Source of the DNA: DATFVA01 sp963815785
Lineage (GTDB): Bacteria; Bacteroidota; Ignavibacteria; Ignavibacteriales; Ignavibacteriaceae
Length of the DNA: 64,000 nucleotides
NCBI GenBank assembly: GCA_963815785.1
Contig: CAWFHZ010000007.1
Span: forward strand, 248,001 to 312,000
Reading direction: 5' to 3'
The first letter of the stretch is position 1, and each line of letters begins with the position of its first letter. Below the pieces are notes generated by a model. It was not told the DNA's origin, did not search any database, and worked only from the letters and a program-made list of their open reading frames with translations. Below are positions 9,752 through 19,764 of the stretch, piece after piece. The position numbers were made by a program, and so were the translations under genes.

Positions 9752-11560
9752 ATGATTAAAAATTTTTCCATACTTATATTGATATGTTTTGTATTGGTTG
9801 GTTTAACCAATGCGCAAACAAAGGTTTTAGCAAAAAAAGCTCCAATAATTATGAACGAACCAATAGTTAACTCCCATCATTTTACGGGACAGATTGATTC
9901 ACCGGATTCAGTTGGCAACTCCAATTATATATTAGTTGATTATATGGCAAATGCATTCGGTCCTGCAATCTCATCTTTAAATCCTTTGGTATACGATCCA
10001 TATTCTGATGTTGTATCTATTGTTCATAGAGGCCATACTGACTATGCAGGTGGTTCTGGCGAACTTTGGTACAATATCTCAACCGACAGAGGGCAAACCT
10101 GGACAAGAGTATCAGCAATTAACAATAGTAACCCTCAGATATTTGCAAGATATCCCAGTATGGCAATTTCTAATCCAACCAAAGGAGATATCAATGCAAC
10201 TACTGCAGCTTTTTCCTGGCCTGAACTCACAACCGGTGGCGCAGCATTTGGCTGGGTTGGATACGGCGCTGATCAACCGGTCGGTGCAGGAGCTCCATTT
10301 GCTGCAATTTTAGAAGATCAAAGTACTTATTCATCACAGGTTCCAACGTGGGCAAGTGATATGGATTCCTATGTTTTCTGGGCTTCTGATTTTGCTACTA
10401 GTGGTGATGCTTCCATTAGGTTGTTCAGAACGCAGGATTTCGCTACTGTCGAGGAAATAGATGATCCAAATTGGGCTTCTGCTGCTTTTACAGATGGCGG
10501 AAATATAACTATGGGTGGTGTTTCACATAATGGAACTCAATATTATGGAGTATTTGGAACATTTCCTGATCCTGATCCTAACAATCCCATTAATTTCGGT
10601 TGGTACCCTGGATATAGTACATCAACAGATGATGGAGCTACATGGAGTGCCTGGACAGTTGTTGATCCAAGACAGGTCCCTGGTCTTGAAGATTTTGACC
10701 AATTGTATGATTACATTGTTGGTGATGCATTTGTATCTTTCTGTGGAGATATTAATGTGGACGCAAATGGTTATGTACATTTTGTAACAGCTTTAACTGA
10801 TACCAATACCGCTAACAATGCAATAGTTGAAATATATGAAACTGCGAATGGCTGGAAAGGTAATGTTATTGCCAATGGATTATTAGATGGTTCTTTTGAT
10901 ATTGGACCTGGTTTAGGGCAAATGGGACCTTCACCATATATCGCTTTCGATTCATCAGGGACAGTAATGGCTTGTCAATGGGTAAATGGTTTATCTGCAG
11001 CAATGCCATGGTGCGATACTTATTTCTCATACAGAACTATGACTGGTGCAGACACAATGTGGTCTACACCTGTTAACTTGACAAATTCTGATAGCATTAA
11101 TAACGATTGTACGCATCTTGCACCAACACTGGCTACTGTTGATGCTAACAATTTCCTAGCGTTCAGTTTCTTTGATTATCAGGATGGAGCTACAGGTCCT
11201 TATACGGATACGACATTAACCACTAATTTCTGGATTGCAGCAGTTCCATTCAATACTACTCCTCCAAATGGCGTTAAAGATAACAGTAAAACTGTATATT
11301 CATTCAACCTAGCTCAAAATTATCCGAATCCATTTAACCCGACGACAAAAATCAGTTATACGATTCCGGAGAGAAATAATGTGTCATTAAAGATTTATGA
11401 CATGTTAGGACGCGAAGTAGCAACTCTTGTAAATACAACAAAAGAAGCAGGTAATTATGAAGTTAATTTTAATGCTTCAAATCTTGCTTCCGGGCTTTAT
11501 ATTTACAAAATTCAAGCGGGAAGTTTTACTCAGTCCAAGAAAATGTTGTTACTTAAGTAA
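9752..11560 (+). CDS. Secreted T9SS cargo protein, exo-sialidase/BNR-like propeller with type A sorting domain
   Basis: A 602-residue protein with a signal peptide (about residues 1-21, cleaved after TNA). The body has repeated Asp/Ser-rich strands such as SGELWYNISTDRGQTWTRVS and YSTSTDDGATWSAW, which resemble BNR/sialidase Asp-box repeats (SxDxGxTW) of beta-propellers. The last 80 residues start with NYPNPFNPTTKISY and end QSKKMLLLK, a clear T9SS type A C-terminal sorting domain that would carry the protein to the cell surface. No sialidase arginine triad was identified, so enzymatic activity is not claimed. A strong terminator follows the gene. Confidence 0.85.
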   Translation: MIKNFSILILICFVLVGLTNAQTKVLAKKAPIIMNEPIVNSHHFTGQIDSPDSVGNSNYILVDYMANAFGPAISSLNPLVYDPYSDVVSIVHRGHTDYAGGSGELWYNISTDRGQTWTRVSAINNSNPQIFARYPSMAISNPTKGDINATTAAFSWPELTTGGAAFGWVGYGADQPVGAGAPFAAILEDQSTYSSQVPTWASDMDSYVFWASDFATSGDASIRLFRTQDFATVEEIDDPNWASAAFTDGGNITMGGVSHNGTQYYGVFGTFPDPDPNNPINFGWYPGYSTSTDDGATWSAWTVVDPRQVPGLEDFDQLYDYIVGDAFVSFCGDINVDANGYVHFVTALTDTNTANNAIVEIYETANGWKGNVIANGLLDGSFDIGPGLGQMGPSPYIAFDSSGTVMACQWVNGLSAAMPWCDTYFSYRTMTGADTMWSTPVNLTNSDSINNDCTHLAPTLATVDANNFLAFSFFDYQDGATGPYTDTTLTTNFWIAAVPFNTTPPNGVKDNSKTVYSFNLAQNYPNPFNPTTKISYTIPERNNVSLKIYDMLGREVATLVNTTKEAGNYEVNFNASNLASGLYIYKIQAGSFTQSKKMLLLK

Positions 11561-11599
11561 TTATATTTTATACTTTATGTTAATAAGTTAGAATTAATA

Positions 11600-11636
11600 G
11601 GTAGCTGTCGGGCAATCGGCAGCTACCATTTTTTTT
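11600..11636 (+). terminator. Intrinsic terminator after the T9SS cargo gene
   Basis: An 11-bp stem (GGTAGCTGTCG paired with CGGCAGCTACC, one G-U pair) with a six-base loop is followed by A and eight T residues. It separates the cargo gene from the lipoprotein-TonB receptor operon. Confidence 0.9.
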
Positions 11637-11695
11637 ATAGAAGACAAAAATATCTTTTAAAAAACTTTCGAAAAATTCTTTGTGTGAGGTGAAAG

Positions 11696-12487
11696 ATGCG
11701 GTTTAAAAACCAATGGAAGTACTTATTCATACTTCCTATGTTTTTGGGGATTCTTTTTTATAGTTGTGTTGAAGAACCAACAATAGCCCCGGTTAAGCCT
11801 GTATATTCGGTGATTAAAGTTGCAAACATGACAAATAATCTTGATGCCATCAGCGTTACTATTGATGGAAAGCAACCAGTTGCAGGTTTGTCGAACATTC
11901 AAAAAGGGGAAACTACAGATTATTTTGATGTTGATGCTGGTAAACTAACTTTTAAGGTTTTAAATTCCAGCGGGGATCAGGTTTATTCAAAGTCGATTGA
12001 TATTACTTCTTGGGAAAGAACAATCGTTGTATTTTCAGGAGATTATTCAGCGAATAATTTATTAAATACATTCAGCGATTTTGAAATTTCCGAAGGTGAA
12101 ATTTATGTAAGCAGCAAACCTGAACCGGATAGTTTAAATTTATATTTTATACATGCTTCAAACGATGTTGACACTTTTGCTACTAAAAGTTATAACATTT
12201 CCACGGAAATAAACCTTAGTGATACAAGCTATGTTGTGGAATATGCAACAACTCCAACCAGTAGTTTACCACTTAAATTTGGTCAGACTTATTCTGTCGG
12301 TAATTCGGTACCCGGAGAATACACTTTTTATTTTATTTCCGATGAAGCTACCCCTGATACAGTTGTTACAGGTCCATATAATTTAGCGGCAAATTATAGG
12401 TATTATCTTTATTTATATGGAAATCCAAATAGTCTGCAATTTTCCCTGATGGAAGTAGTTCCACCACCAATTCGATCAAGGGATTGA
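11696..12487 (+). CDS. Putative lipoprotein with DUF4397-like immunoglobulin-fold repeats
   Basis: A 263-residue protein with an N-terminal hydrophobic segment ending in a possible lipobox (LFYSC, Cys24). Two similar stretches follow: one near residues 40-95 (VIKVANMTNNLDAISVTIDG, then GKLTFKVLNSSG) and one near 145-235 (LYFIHASNDVDTFATKS, then PGEYTFYFIS). These resemble DUF4397-type all-beta domains found in surface lipoproteins of Bacteroidota. It sits 24 bases upstream of the TonB-dependent receptor with a good GGAG site, so it is probably its operon partner, perhaps a surface-exposed binding lipoprotein. The domain call is from pattern only. Confidence 0.55.
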   Translation: MRFKNQWKYLFILPMFLGILFYSCVEEPTIAPVKPVYSVIKVANMTNNLDAISVTIDGKQPVAGLSNIQKGETTDYFDVDAGKLTFKVLNSSGDQVYSKSIDITSWERTIVVFSGDYSANNLLNTFSDFEISEGEIYVSSKPEPDSLNLYFIHASNDVDTFATKSYNISTEINLSDTSYVVEYATTPTSSLPLKFGQTYSVGNSVPGEYTFYFISDEATPDTVVTGPYNLAANYRYYLYLYGNPNSLQFSLMEVVPPPIRSRD

Positions 12488-12511
12488 GAAAATAAAAGGA
12501 GATGAAGAGTT

Positions 12512-15406
12512 ATGAAATCTAAATTTACTATTCTAAGTCTATTACTTATCATTTTATTGAGTGGATTACCATCATTTGCTCAATCTGGTAAAGTAGTTGG
12601 CAAGGTTACAGATGTTGAAACTGGTGATCCTTTGATAGGGGCCAATATATTAATTTCGGGAACCAATCTTGGAGCAGCAACAAATACTGATGGAGAATTT
12701 ATTATCCTTAACGTTCCTCCTAATATTTATACGTTAGTTGCTAGATATATTGGGTATAAAGAAGTTACTAAATCAAATATTCAAGTTTCAGTGAATTTAA
12801 CTACTGAAGTAGATTTTCAGATGCCTAATGATACTTATGAATTGGGCATAGTTGAAATTGTTGCACCTAAACCGTTAATCAATAAAAATATTACTAATTC
12901 AACTAATATTGTTAGAGCCGAAGATATTGAAAATTTGCCCATCAGAGGAGTAAATGCTGTTGTAAGTACTCAAACCGGAGTTGTTAATCAAGGAGGTACC
13001 ATCTATGTTCGTGGAGGACGTCAGGATGCAGTAGCATATTACGTTGATGGGGTATTAGTAAATAATCCGGTTTTTGGAGGAGCTCAAACTCAACCAATAA
13101 ATAATGCTATTCAAGAAGTTCAATTTCAGGCTGGTGGTTATCCCGCTGAATACGGAGGTGCGAATGCGGGAATTATTTCTACTACTACCAAAATTGGTGG
13201 TGAAAGCTACAAGTTTGGAATTGAAGCTATTACCGATGAATTTTCTTCCGTAGGGAATAAATTTTTAGATACTTATTCTTACGGCTACAGTGAGTATGTT
13301 TTAACTGGTAGCGGACCTATATTTCCTTCACTTAAGAATATAAGATTTTTTATTGCAGGGGATTATACGTGGAACAAAACTCCAATTGGTTTTTACCCGG
13401 GAGCCGATTTTAAAAATATTTTTGATCCCGCTTTAGGGTCGAATGCGGATACTCTTAACTTTGTTTATCCCGTAGGATACCGCTTAAATCAAGGTAATAG
13501 ACAAGTTCAATTGCAGGGTAATTTATCATTCGATTTTAACCCTTTTACTATAAAATTGAACGGAAGTTTTCATCGAACTGATAGCAGAGATGGTGGTGCA
13601 TATGGTACAGACATAACTAACTATTTTACTGCTTCGAGAGCTGGAGAACATCAGGCTCAGACAATTACATCTAGTATAAAAATCACACAGGTTTTGAATG
13701 ATAGAGCTTTCTATGATTTGATTTTTAATTACTTCGGTGATTATTATGTTGATATGGATCCTATTTTTAAAAATGATATTGCAGCATATGGAGATTCAGT
13801 ATTAAATGCACAATATGGAACTACATTGCTTGGTGACGGACAACTTCCGCCTACGTTAAGAGCTTATGGCTTTACCTTTGCTAATGGAGTTATTCCTTAT
13901 AATTTTTACAGAAAACAAAGAACCAATAATTTGGGGGGTAAGATAAATCTCTTATACCAGATTGGTGTACATCATGAACTTAAAACAGGTGCAGATTTTA
14001 ATTATTATACTATAAGAAGATATTCATTACCTTCTCCAATAACAATTGCTTCATTCAGACGAGCATTACCCCAGGGTACAGGTTACGATTTTTACGATAG
14101 ACTAGATAATTACGGTTATGATCCTTATGGGAATGTGTCTGATATGGGAATTAATGGAGCAAAACACCCGGTTTTTGCAGCATACTATATTCAGGATAAA
14201 ATGGAATTCAGTGATCTTGTTGTAAATTTTGGGTTAAGACTTGACTATATCGATACAGATAGTAAAACATTTAAAAATCCTCATAACATTCATTTTGTAA
14301 ATAATTTAATTGATCCGAATGACCTCATTGACCTGACCCCTTTTACTCAGGTTAGCCCGAGGTTAGGTTTTTCTTTTCCGGTAACCGATAAGACTGTATT
14401 CCATGCTCAGTATGGTAAATTTATTCAGCAGTCACAATTAAGAGATATTTATGAGGGATATAATGTAGTGGCTGATAATATTCAAGGAGGATTTGCCATT
14501 CAGCAGCCTGTTGGATTTGGTTTAAAACCTGAGAGAAGTACACAATATGAAATAGGTTTTAAACAACAATTGGGTGATGTTTTTGCTTTTGATATTACTG
14601 GTTTTTATAAGGACATCAAAGATCAAATTCAAGAGCGGAGTATATACGCCGATCAGGGTGCTAACCATAAACAATACTATGCTTTTGTAAATGGTGATTT
14701 TTCAACCGTAAAAGGTATAGAATTTAAATTCGATTTAAGAAGAGTTGAGAGAATTTCCGCTTCATTGGATTACACCTACTCTGATGCTCAGGGTACTGGA
14801 TCAAACCCTTCCTCCAGTTTTAGACAAATATGGCAGTCACCAACAGCAACGCCGTACTTCCCTCAGCAAATTGCTCCGCTTGACTTTAATCAGGCACATA
14901 CGGGAGCCTTAAATATTGATTATAGATTCGCTGATAATGATGGCCCATCGGTTTTGGGTAGTCAGATATTTTCCAATTTTGGAATCAATGCACTTTTCAG
15001 ATTTACAAGTGGTTTTAATTATACCAATTATACTGATAATAGTTTTGGGAATAGTAGAGTTCCGACTGAACCACTTAATTCATCTACAACCCCATGGACT
15101 TTTCAGTTGGATCTGAAAATTGATAAATCAGTATCGCTGGGACCCCTGGATGCAAATATTTATTTGTGGGTAGTTAATGTCCTCAATACTCGAAATGTTG
15201 TTGGTGTATTCCCCGTATCGGGCGATGCATATGATGACGGTTGGTTGAGTAGTCCTCAAGGTGCGCAGACGGTCAGCGGAATAGCATCACAATATGGTCA
15301 ACAATATGCTGATATGTATAAACAACTTTACTCAACCATTAATTATGACTCCGGTCATTTTGGTCCTCCAAGACAACTCAGGTTGGGTATTAGGTTAAAT
15401 TATTAA
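12512..15406 (+). CDS. TonB-dependent outer-membrane receptor with N-terminal carboxypeptidase-regulatory-like domain
   Basis: 964 residues. A signal peptide ends near residue 23 (SFAQ). A carboxypeptidase-regulatory-like beta sandwich (about 26-105; GKVTDVETGDPLIGANILI then TNTDGEFIILNVPPNIYTL) is followed by a plug domain (about 125-225; NIVRAEDIENLPIRGV, YVRGGRQDAVAYYVDGV) and a 22-strand barrel ending in the aromatic strand LRLGIRLNY. Such receptors import large or scarce substrates with energy from TonB; many in this lineage are SusC-like. No SusD homologue is adjacent, so the substrate is unknown. It lies between a lipoprotein gene and a T9SS cargo gene and is probably co-transcribed with both. 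Confidence 0.88.
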   Translation: MKSKFTILSLLLIILLSGLPSFAQSGKVVGKVTDVETGDPLIGANILISGTNLGAATNTDGEFIILNVPPNIYTLVARYIGYKEVTKSNIQVSVNLTTEVDFQMPNDTYELGIVEIVAPKPLINKNITNSTNIVRAEDIENLPIRGVNAVVSTQTGVVNQGGTIYVRGGRQDAVAYYVDGVLVNNPVFGGAQTQPINNAIQEVQFQAGGYPAEYGGANAGIISTTTKIGGESYKFGIEAITDEFSSVGNKFLDTYSYGYSEYVLTGSGPIFPSLKNIRFFIAGDYTWNKTPIGFYPGADFKNIFDPALGSNADTLNFVYPVGYRLNQGNRQVQLQGNLSFDFNPFTIKLNGSFHRTDSRDGGAYGTDITNYFTASRAGEHQAQTITSSIKITQVLNDRAFYDLIFNYFGDYYVDMDPIFKNDIAAYGDSVLNAQYGTTLLGDGQLPPTLRAYGFTFANGVIPYNFYRKQRTNNLGGKINLLYQIGVHHELKTGADFNYYTIRRYSLPSPITIASFRRALPQGTGYDFYDRLDNYGYDPYGNVSDMGINGAKHPVFAAYYIQDKMEFSDLVVNFGLRLDYIDTDSKTFKNPHNIHFVNNLIDPNDLIDLTPFTQVSPRLGFSFPVTDKTVFHAQYGKFIQQSQLRDIYEGYNVVADNIQGGFAIQQPVGFGLKPERSTQYEIGFKQQLGDVFAFDITGFYKDIKDQIQERSIYADQGANHKQYYAFVNGDFSTVKGIEFKFDLRRVERISASLDYTYSDAQGTGSNPSSSFRQIWQSPTATPYFPQQIAPLDFNQAHTGALNIDYRFADNDGPSVLGSQIFSNFGINALFRFTSGFNYTNYTDNSFGNSRVPTEPLNSSTTPWTFQLDLKIDKSVSLGPLDANIYLWVVNVLNTRNVVGVFPVSGDAYDDGWLSSPQGAQTVSGIASQYGQQYADMYKQLYSTINYDSGHFGPPRQLRLGIRLNY

Positions 15407-15453
15407 TAATTATTGTTGACTGTTATGGTATCTGAAATTAAATGGAGTTTAAA

Positions 15454-18400
15454 ATGAACAAAAAAATAATCGGGTTATTGACTTGTTTTGTCTTCTTTCT
15501 TATCCTGGCTTCACTGGGATTTAAAGGTGAAGATAAAAACAGCGGAACAAAAAAAATAACCTCAAATGATAACTACAATTATATTGCTATTAACCAGATA
15601 TTTATGTGGATATCTAATGATGGCGATGGTTCTCACAGTCCATTAACTGATGCACAGGGATTTTTCTGGCCTGGTGGCCCGAACGCTACAAAAGGTGCCA
15701 TTTTTGAAGACGGCTTGCTTTGGGGAGGTAAGATTGGACGTGAAATTCGCGTAGGTGGTAGTACATACAGACATGGGTTACAAGCTGGTAAAATTCTCCC
15801 GGATGGTACTGCAGATAATCCTGATCTTGATAAATACAGGGTATACAAAATCAGGAAAGGATGGGAATCATTACCTCCTGGTCCGGTGAGAGATCAATAT
15901 GAGAAAGATTTTAATGAATGGCCGGTTGAGGATGGAGCTCCCTGGGTAGATGTAGATGGTGATGGAGTATTCACGAGAGGAGTAGATCAGCCAAAATTCG
16001 TTGGTGATGAAGTTCTATGGTACGTTTCAAACGATTTGGATGCTGCAAGAACGACACAGTTATATGGTACTTTACCGATGGGTATGGAAGTACAATCAAC
16101 CGTTTTTGGATTTAACAGAACCGGTGCCTTGGGAGATATGGTGTTTGAGAAGTTTAAAATTATTAATAAAGGACAAAATACAATCAGGGATATGATTGTA
16201 GGGTACTGGTCTGATACTGATTTAGGTGATGCAAATGATGATTACACGGGCTGTGACACTGCATTAAGTTTAGGATATACATATAACGGAACAAATAATG
16301 ATTTAACTTATGGCACACCGCCGCCAGCTATAGGCTATGATTTTTTTCAGGGTCCTATCGTTCAGGCAGGTGCAAATGATAGTGCAAAATTTCTTGGTAA
16401 TTGGAAACATGGTTACAGAAATTTACCTATGACAGCATTTGCATTTTATATTAATTCGAGTTCAGTTTATGCCGATCCTGATTTGGGCCTTCCTTCAGGT
16501 TCCATACAGTTTTATAATTACATGCAGGGCTTACTTTGGGACGGACAACCTTTTATTGACCCGCATTCAGGCGAAGCTGTGAAATTTGTGCTTGCTGGTG
16601 ATCCTGTCGCTAAAACAGGATGGTATGAAGGAAGTGGCTGGCCAGGTGGTCCTGCTCCAGGAGACAGAAGACATTTTATGGCATCAGGTCCTTTTGATAT
16701 GGCCCCGGGCGATACACAGGAAGTAGTTGTAGGGTTAGTAATTGCAGTTGGCGGAAATAATATACAGAGTGTGAGTGCCTTAAAAGAAAAGGATAATGCA
16801 GCTCAAATAGCATATGATCTGGATTTCCAACTAACACCCTCTCCGGATAATCCTATTGTGCACAAATTATCTCAAGACAGAGCTGTAACTCTTTGGTGGG
16901 AACCTAATTCTGAAAGTTACCATGCCTTTGATCCACTCTTACCGGACACGCTCAGATTAAATGTTAGTGGTACTCAATATACTATACCTGTAACAAACAA
17001 ATATTTTGATTTTGAAGGTTACAGAGTATGGCAGTTTAAAGATTTGGCTGGTACAGATCCTGTCTTATTAGCAACTTATGATATTAAGAATGGAATAGGA
17101 GATATAAGAAACTATCAGTATGACTATATTCTTGTAAATGGCGGCCATCCATCTTCTGATCCTATAATTTCAGGACCAGATGAAGGCCTACAAAGGTATA
17201 TCACCATAACTCAGGATGCTTATTCAAACGGACCATTATACGATGGTAATCCTTACTATTTTGCTGTTACTGCATATGGTTATTCTAAATTTAGCGATCC
17301 CCCGGTATTAGAGAGCCCCCCTGCTATTCAGGAGGTTTTTCCTGGAATTCCTTCTATTGATGTTCAATATAGTTATGGTGTGGGGGATAATTTAACATTT
17401 ATTCAGACTGCTGGTGGTGGGGATGGTGTTGTATCAGTTAAAGTCATAGATCCAACTCAATTAACAGGGCATAAATACAAGGTTGTTGTTACTGATCCGG
17501 ATAGTATAGCTTATACTTTGATCGATGAAACTTCCGGCGATACATTACTTCGGAATCAACAGGACATTGGTCTTGATTCTTTAAGAAAACCTGTTGTTGA
17601 TGGATTTATTTTAAGAGTTCAAAACACTGGTAAAGATTCCGCCTTATCTTCTCCAAGCAGTTATGGGATTAAAAATATTGTCGAAGTCAAAGGTCCTGGA
17701 GGCTCAGAACTATCTGAACCAGTGAATGTATTTGAGAATTTAAACTCAACTAAGCAGTGGAAAATTGAACCAATTAAAATTAATGGTACTTCAGGTAGTC
17801 TTTCCGATATAAATTACACTAACCAAATTGGCTATCATGATTACGAAATAAGATTTTTAAGTGACAGCAGTGAATATTATACAACTGGCTACGCAGTTAT
17901 TTCACCGACATTAAAAAATGATCCAAAGGGTCATGGAAAAATTCCGTTTCAAATTTGGGATGTAGGTCATAATAATGATGAGCAAACACGTCTAATTACG
18001 AAGGTTAACGATGTAAACAAAGATACTCAATGGACGGCAGTAGCCGGAGAAAATTATTGGGAAAGTATATATGCTTACATTCCAACAACTCCTTATTCAG
18101 AGCCTTTACCACCTACCTCCGGTACATCCAACGGAACTCAGCATAAGATTGGTAACTTGGCTTTTTCAGGAAGTATTCCGGCAGAAGGAACAATTATTAG
18201 AATCAATACTTGGAAACCACTTGGTGATGGAGATGTTTTTGAAGGGGAAATAAAAGCATCTACCGCCAATAATAAGAATTTAGCTAAAAATAATATCAAA
18301 CAAATTAGTGTTTTTCCCAATCCCTATTTTGGATCTAACGCTTTGGAAAGAGATAAGTACCAAAGATTTATGAGATTCACTAATCTTCCTAATAGTGTTA

Positions 18401-18609
18401 CCGTAAGAATCTATTCTTTATCAGGTGTATTTATTAAACGAATAGATAAAAGTGATAATTCTCAATATTTGGATTGGGATTTAAGAAATAAAGATGGACT
18501 TCCTGTGGCTAGTGGTATGTATATAGCATATCTAGATATGCCCGGTATTGGTACTAAAATAATGAAATTAGCCGTTATAATGGAAACTCAATTTATTGAT
18601 AGATTATAA
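15454..18609 (+). CDS. Large secreted protein with T9SS type A sorting domain
   Basis: About 1051 residues. I chose the ATG at 15454 over the one at 15442 because GGAG at 15444-15447 lies six bases upstream and the signal peptide then begins MNKKIIGLL. The N-terminal half has aromatic/Gly-rich stretches with acidic turns (DVDGDGVFTRGVD). The middle looks like fibronectin/Ig-type repeats. The end (SVFPNPYFGS through GLPVASGMYIAYLDMPG to IMKLAVIME) is a T9SS sorting domain, followed by a short TQFIDRL tail. No catalytic motif was recognised. Homologues are common in Ignavibacteria beside TonB receptors and PorV-like proteins, which is the arrangement here. Confidence 0.8.
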   Translation: MNKKIIGLLTCFVFFLILASLGFKGEDKNSGTKKITSNDNYNYIAINQIFMWISNDGDGSHSPLTDAQGFFWPGGPNATKGAIFEDGLLWGGKIGREIRVGGSTYRHGLQAGKILPDGTADNPDLDKYRVYKIRKGWESLPPGPVRDQYEKDFNEWPVEDGAPWVDVDGDGVFTRGVDQPKFVGDEVLWYVSNDLDAARTTQLYGTLPMGMEVQSTVFGFNRTGALGDMVFEKFKIINKGQNTIRDMIVGYWSDTDLGDANDDYTGCDTALSLGYTYNGTNNDLTYGTPPPAIGYDFFQGPIVQAGANDSAKFLGNWKHGYRNLPMTAFAFYINSSSVYADPDLGLPSGSIQFYNYMQGLLWDGQPFIDPHSGEAVKFVLAGDPVAKTGWYEGSGWPGGPAPGDRRHFMASGPFDMAPGDTQEVVVGLVIAVGGNNIQSVSALKEKDNAAQIAYDLDFQLTPSPDNPIVHKLSQDRAVTLWWEPNSESYHAFDPLLPDTLRLNVSGTQYTIPVTNKYFDFEGYRVWQFKDLAGTDPVLLATYDIKNGIGDIRNYQYDYILVNGGHPSSDPIISGPDEGLQRYITITQDAYSNGPLYDGNPYYFAVTAYGYSKFSDPPVLESPPAIQEVFPGIPSIDVQYSYGVGDNLTFIQTAGGGDGVVSVKVIDPTQLTGHKYKVVVTDPDSIAYTLIDETSGDTLLRNQQDIGLDSLRKPVVDGFILRVQNTGKDSALSSPSSYGIKNIVEVKGPGGSELSEPVNVFENLNSTKQWKIEPIKINGTSGSLSDINYTNQIGYHDYEIRFLSDSSEYYTTGYAVISPTLKNDPKGHGKIPFQIWDVGHNNDEQTRLITKVNDVNKDTQWTAVAGENYWESIYAYIPTTPYSEPLPPTSGTSNGTQHKIGNLAFSGSIPAEGTIIRINTWKPLGDGDVFEGEIKASTANNKNLAKNNIKQISVFPNPYFGSNALERDKYQRFMRFTNLPNSVTVRIYSLSGVFIKRIDKSDNSQYLDWDLRNKDGLPVASGMYIAYLDMPGIGTKIMKLAVIMETQFIDRL

Positions 18610-18612
18610 TTT

Positions 18613-18640
18613 AGGGGGAGGTTACTCTCCCTCTTTTTCT
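18613..18640 (+). terminator. Intrinsic terminator
   Basis: AGGGGGAG pairs with CTCTCCCT (one G-U pair) around a GTTA loop, followed by a T-rich run. It separates the T9SS cargo gene from the PorV-like gene, although 18670 could be reached by readthrough. Confidence 0.75.
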
Positions 18641-18669
18641 ATAATCATTTTATTATAAGGAGATTGAAG

Positions 18670-19707
18670 ATGTATTATAAATTTACAAGTTTATTAAAAA
18701 TATCATTGCTATCTGTAATAATGATAGCAGAGGTATTTGCAAGTGGTGGAAAACGTAACGGCACAGCCGGAGCCCAGGAATTACTTATACCTGTTGGTGC
18801 AAGAGGTTTAGCATTTAGCGGAAGCTATGTTTCAGGCATCAGCGGTGTGGATGCAATTTATTATAATCCGGCAGGTTTGAGTGCGACACCAAATAGTACT
18901 GAAGCCTTATTTACCTATATGAATTATATTGCTGATATTGGCATTTCTTATGCGGCTGTAGGTGTAAACTTTGAAGGATTTGGGGCACTTGGCTTTAGCA
19001 TTAAATCCCTGAATTTCGGAGATATACCTATAACAACTACAGAAAACCCTTACGGAACTGGGGCAACTTTTTCTCCTACGTATGTAACTCTCGGGTTAAC
19101 TTATTCTAATAGACTTACCGACAGAATTAGAGTTGGATTAAATGTTAACCTTGTCACTGAAAAAATAGTCAGAACAAGTGCCAGCGGTGTTTCACTTGAT
19201 GTTGGGGTCCAGTACGCAGGTATTGCAGAAATAGAGGGCTTAAATCTTGGCGTAGTATTAAAGAATTTTGGTCCCCAAATGACATTTAGTGGAGCCGATT
19301 TGCTTAGAGATGCTACTGATGCTAATGGAAACAGAGGTACACAAAAATACCAGATTGATGCTGCAAGTTTTGAATTACCTTCACAGCTTGAGCTTGGTTT
19401 ATCTTATGAGAGACATTTTTCGGATGACTATAAAGCTTTGATAATGACATCATTCCAAAACAACAATTTTGCAAATGATGAGTACAGGGCAGCAGCAGAA
19501 TTTTCTTTTAAGGACATGTTTGCTGTTCGGGGTGGTTATGCTTATCAACCTGATGCTGCAGGTAATGCAGAAGAATCTCTATTCGGTCCTACTTTCGGCG
19601 CGGGTATAAAAATACAATCAAGTGTTAGCATTACTGTTGATTATGCTTATCGATGGGCCAGATATTTTGACGCTAATCATATGTTTTCGATCAAGTTAGG
19701 ATTTTAG
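18670..19707 (+). CDS. PorV/PorQ-family outer-membrane protein
   Basis: 345 residues from the ATG at 18670, which is preferred over the upstream TTG at 18664 because AAGGAG ends seven bases before it. A signal peptide ends near FASGG. The mature start (TAGAQELLIPVGARGLAFSGSYVS, then GVDAIYYNPAGLS) is the hallmark of the PorV/PorQ family, 14-strand FadL-like barrels that shuttle T9SS cargo. The C-terminus is an amphipathic strand ending in F (MFSIKLGF), as required for BAM insertion. Its position right after two T9SS cargo genes supports a role in that pathway, but PorV proper has several paralogues. Confidence 0.82.
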   Translation: MYYKFTSLLKISLLSVIMIAEVFASGGKRNGTAGAQELLIPVGARGLAFSGSYVSGISGVDAIYYNPAGLSATPNSTEALFTYMNYIADIGISYAAVGVNFEGFGALGFSIKSLNFGDIPITTTENPYGTGATFSPTYVTLGLTYSNRLTDRIRVGLNVNLVTEKIVRTSASGVSLDVGVQYAGIAEIEGLNLGVVLKNFGPQMTFSGADLLRDATDANGNRGTQKYQIDAASFELPSQLELGLSYERHFSDDYKALIMTSFQNNNFANDEYRAAAEFSFKDMFAVRGGYAYQPDAAGNAEESLFGPTFGAGIKIQSSVSITVDYAYRWARYFDANHMFSIKLGF

Positions 19708-19730
19708 TAAACCATCTATTAACTATTTAA

Positions 19731-19756
19731 AAAGGCTGGTACGCCAGCCTTTTTTA
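19731..19756 (+). terminator. Intrinsic terminator
   Basis: A perfect 9-bp stem, AAAGGCTGG with CCAGCCTTT, around TACG, ends in a run of six T residues. The next gene starts nine bases beyond the end of the stem's T-run, so it needs its own promoter or readthrough. Confidence 0.92.
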
Positions 19757-19764
19757 TTGACACC

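Noticed and set aside
10008..10313. A 101-codon alternative frame inside the T9SS cargo gene
   Set aside because: The main frame has a signal peptide, Asp-box-like repeats and a sorting domain; the alternative has none of these.
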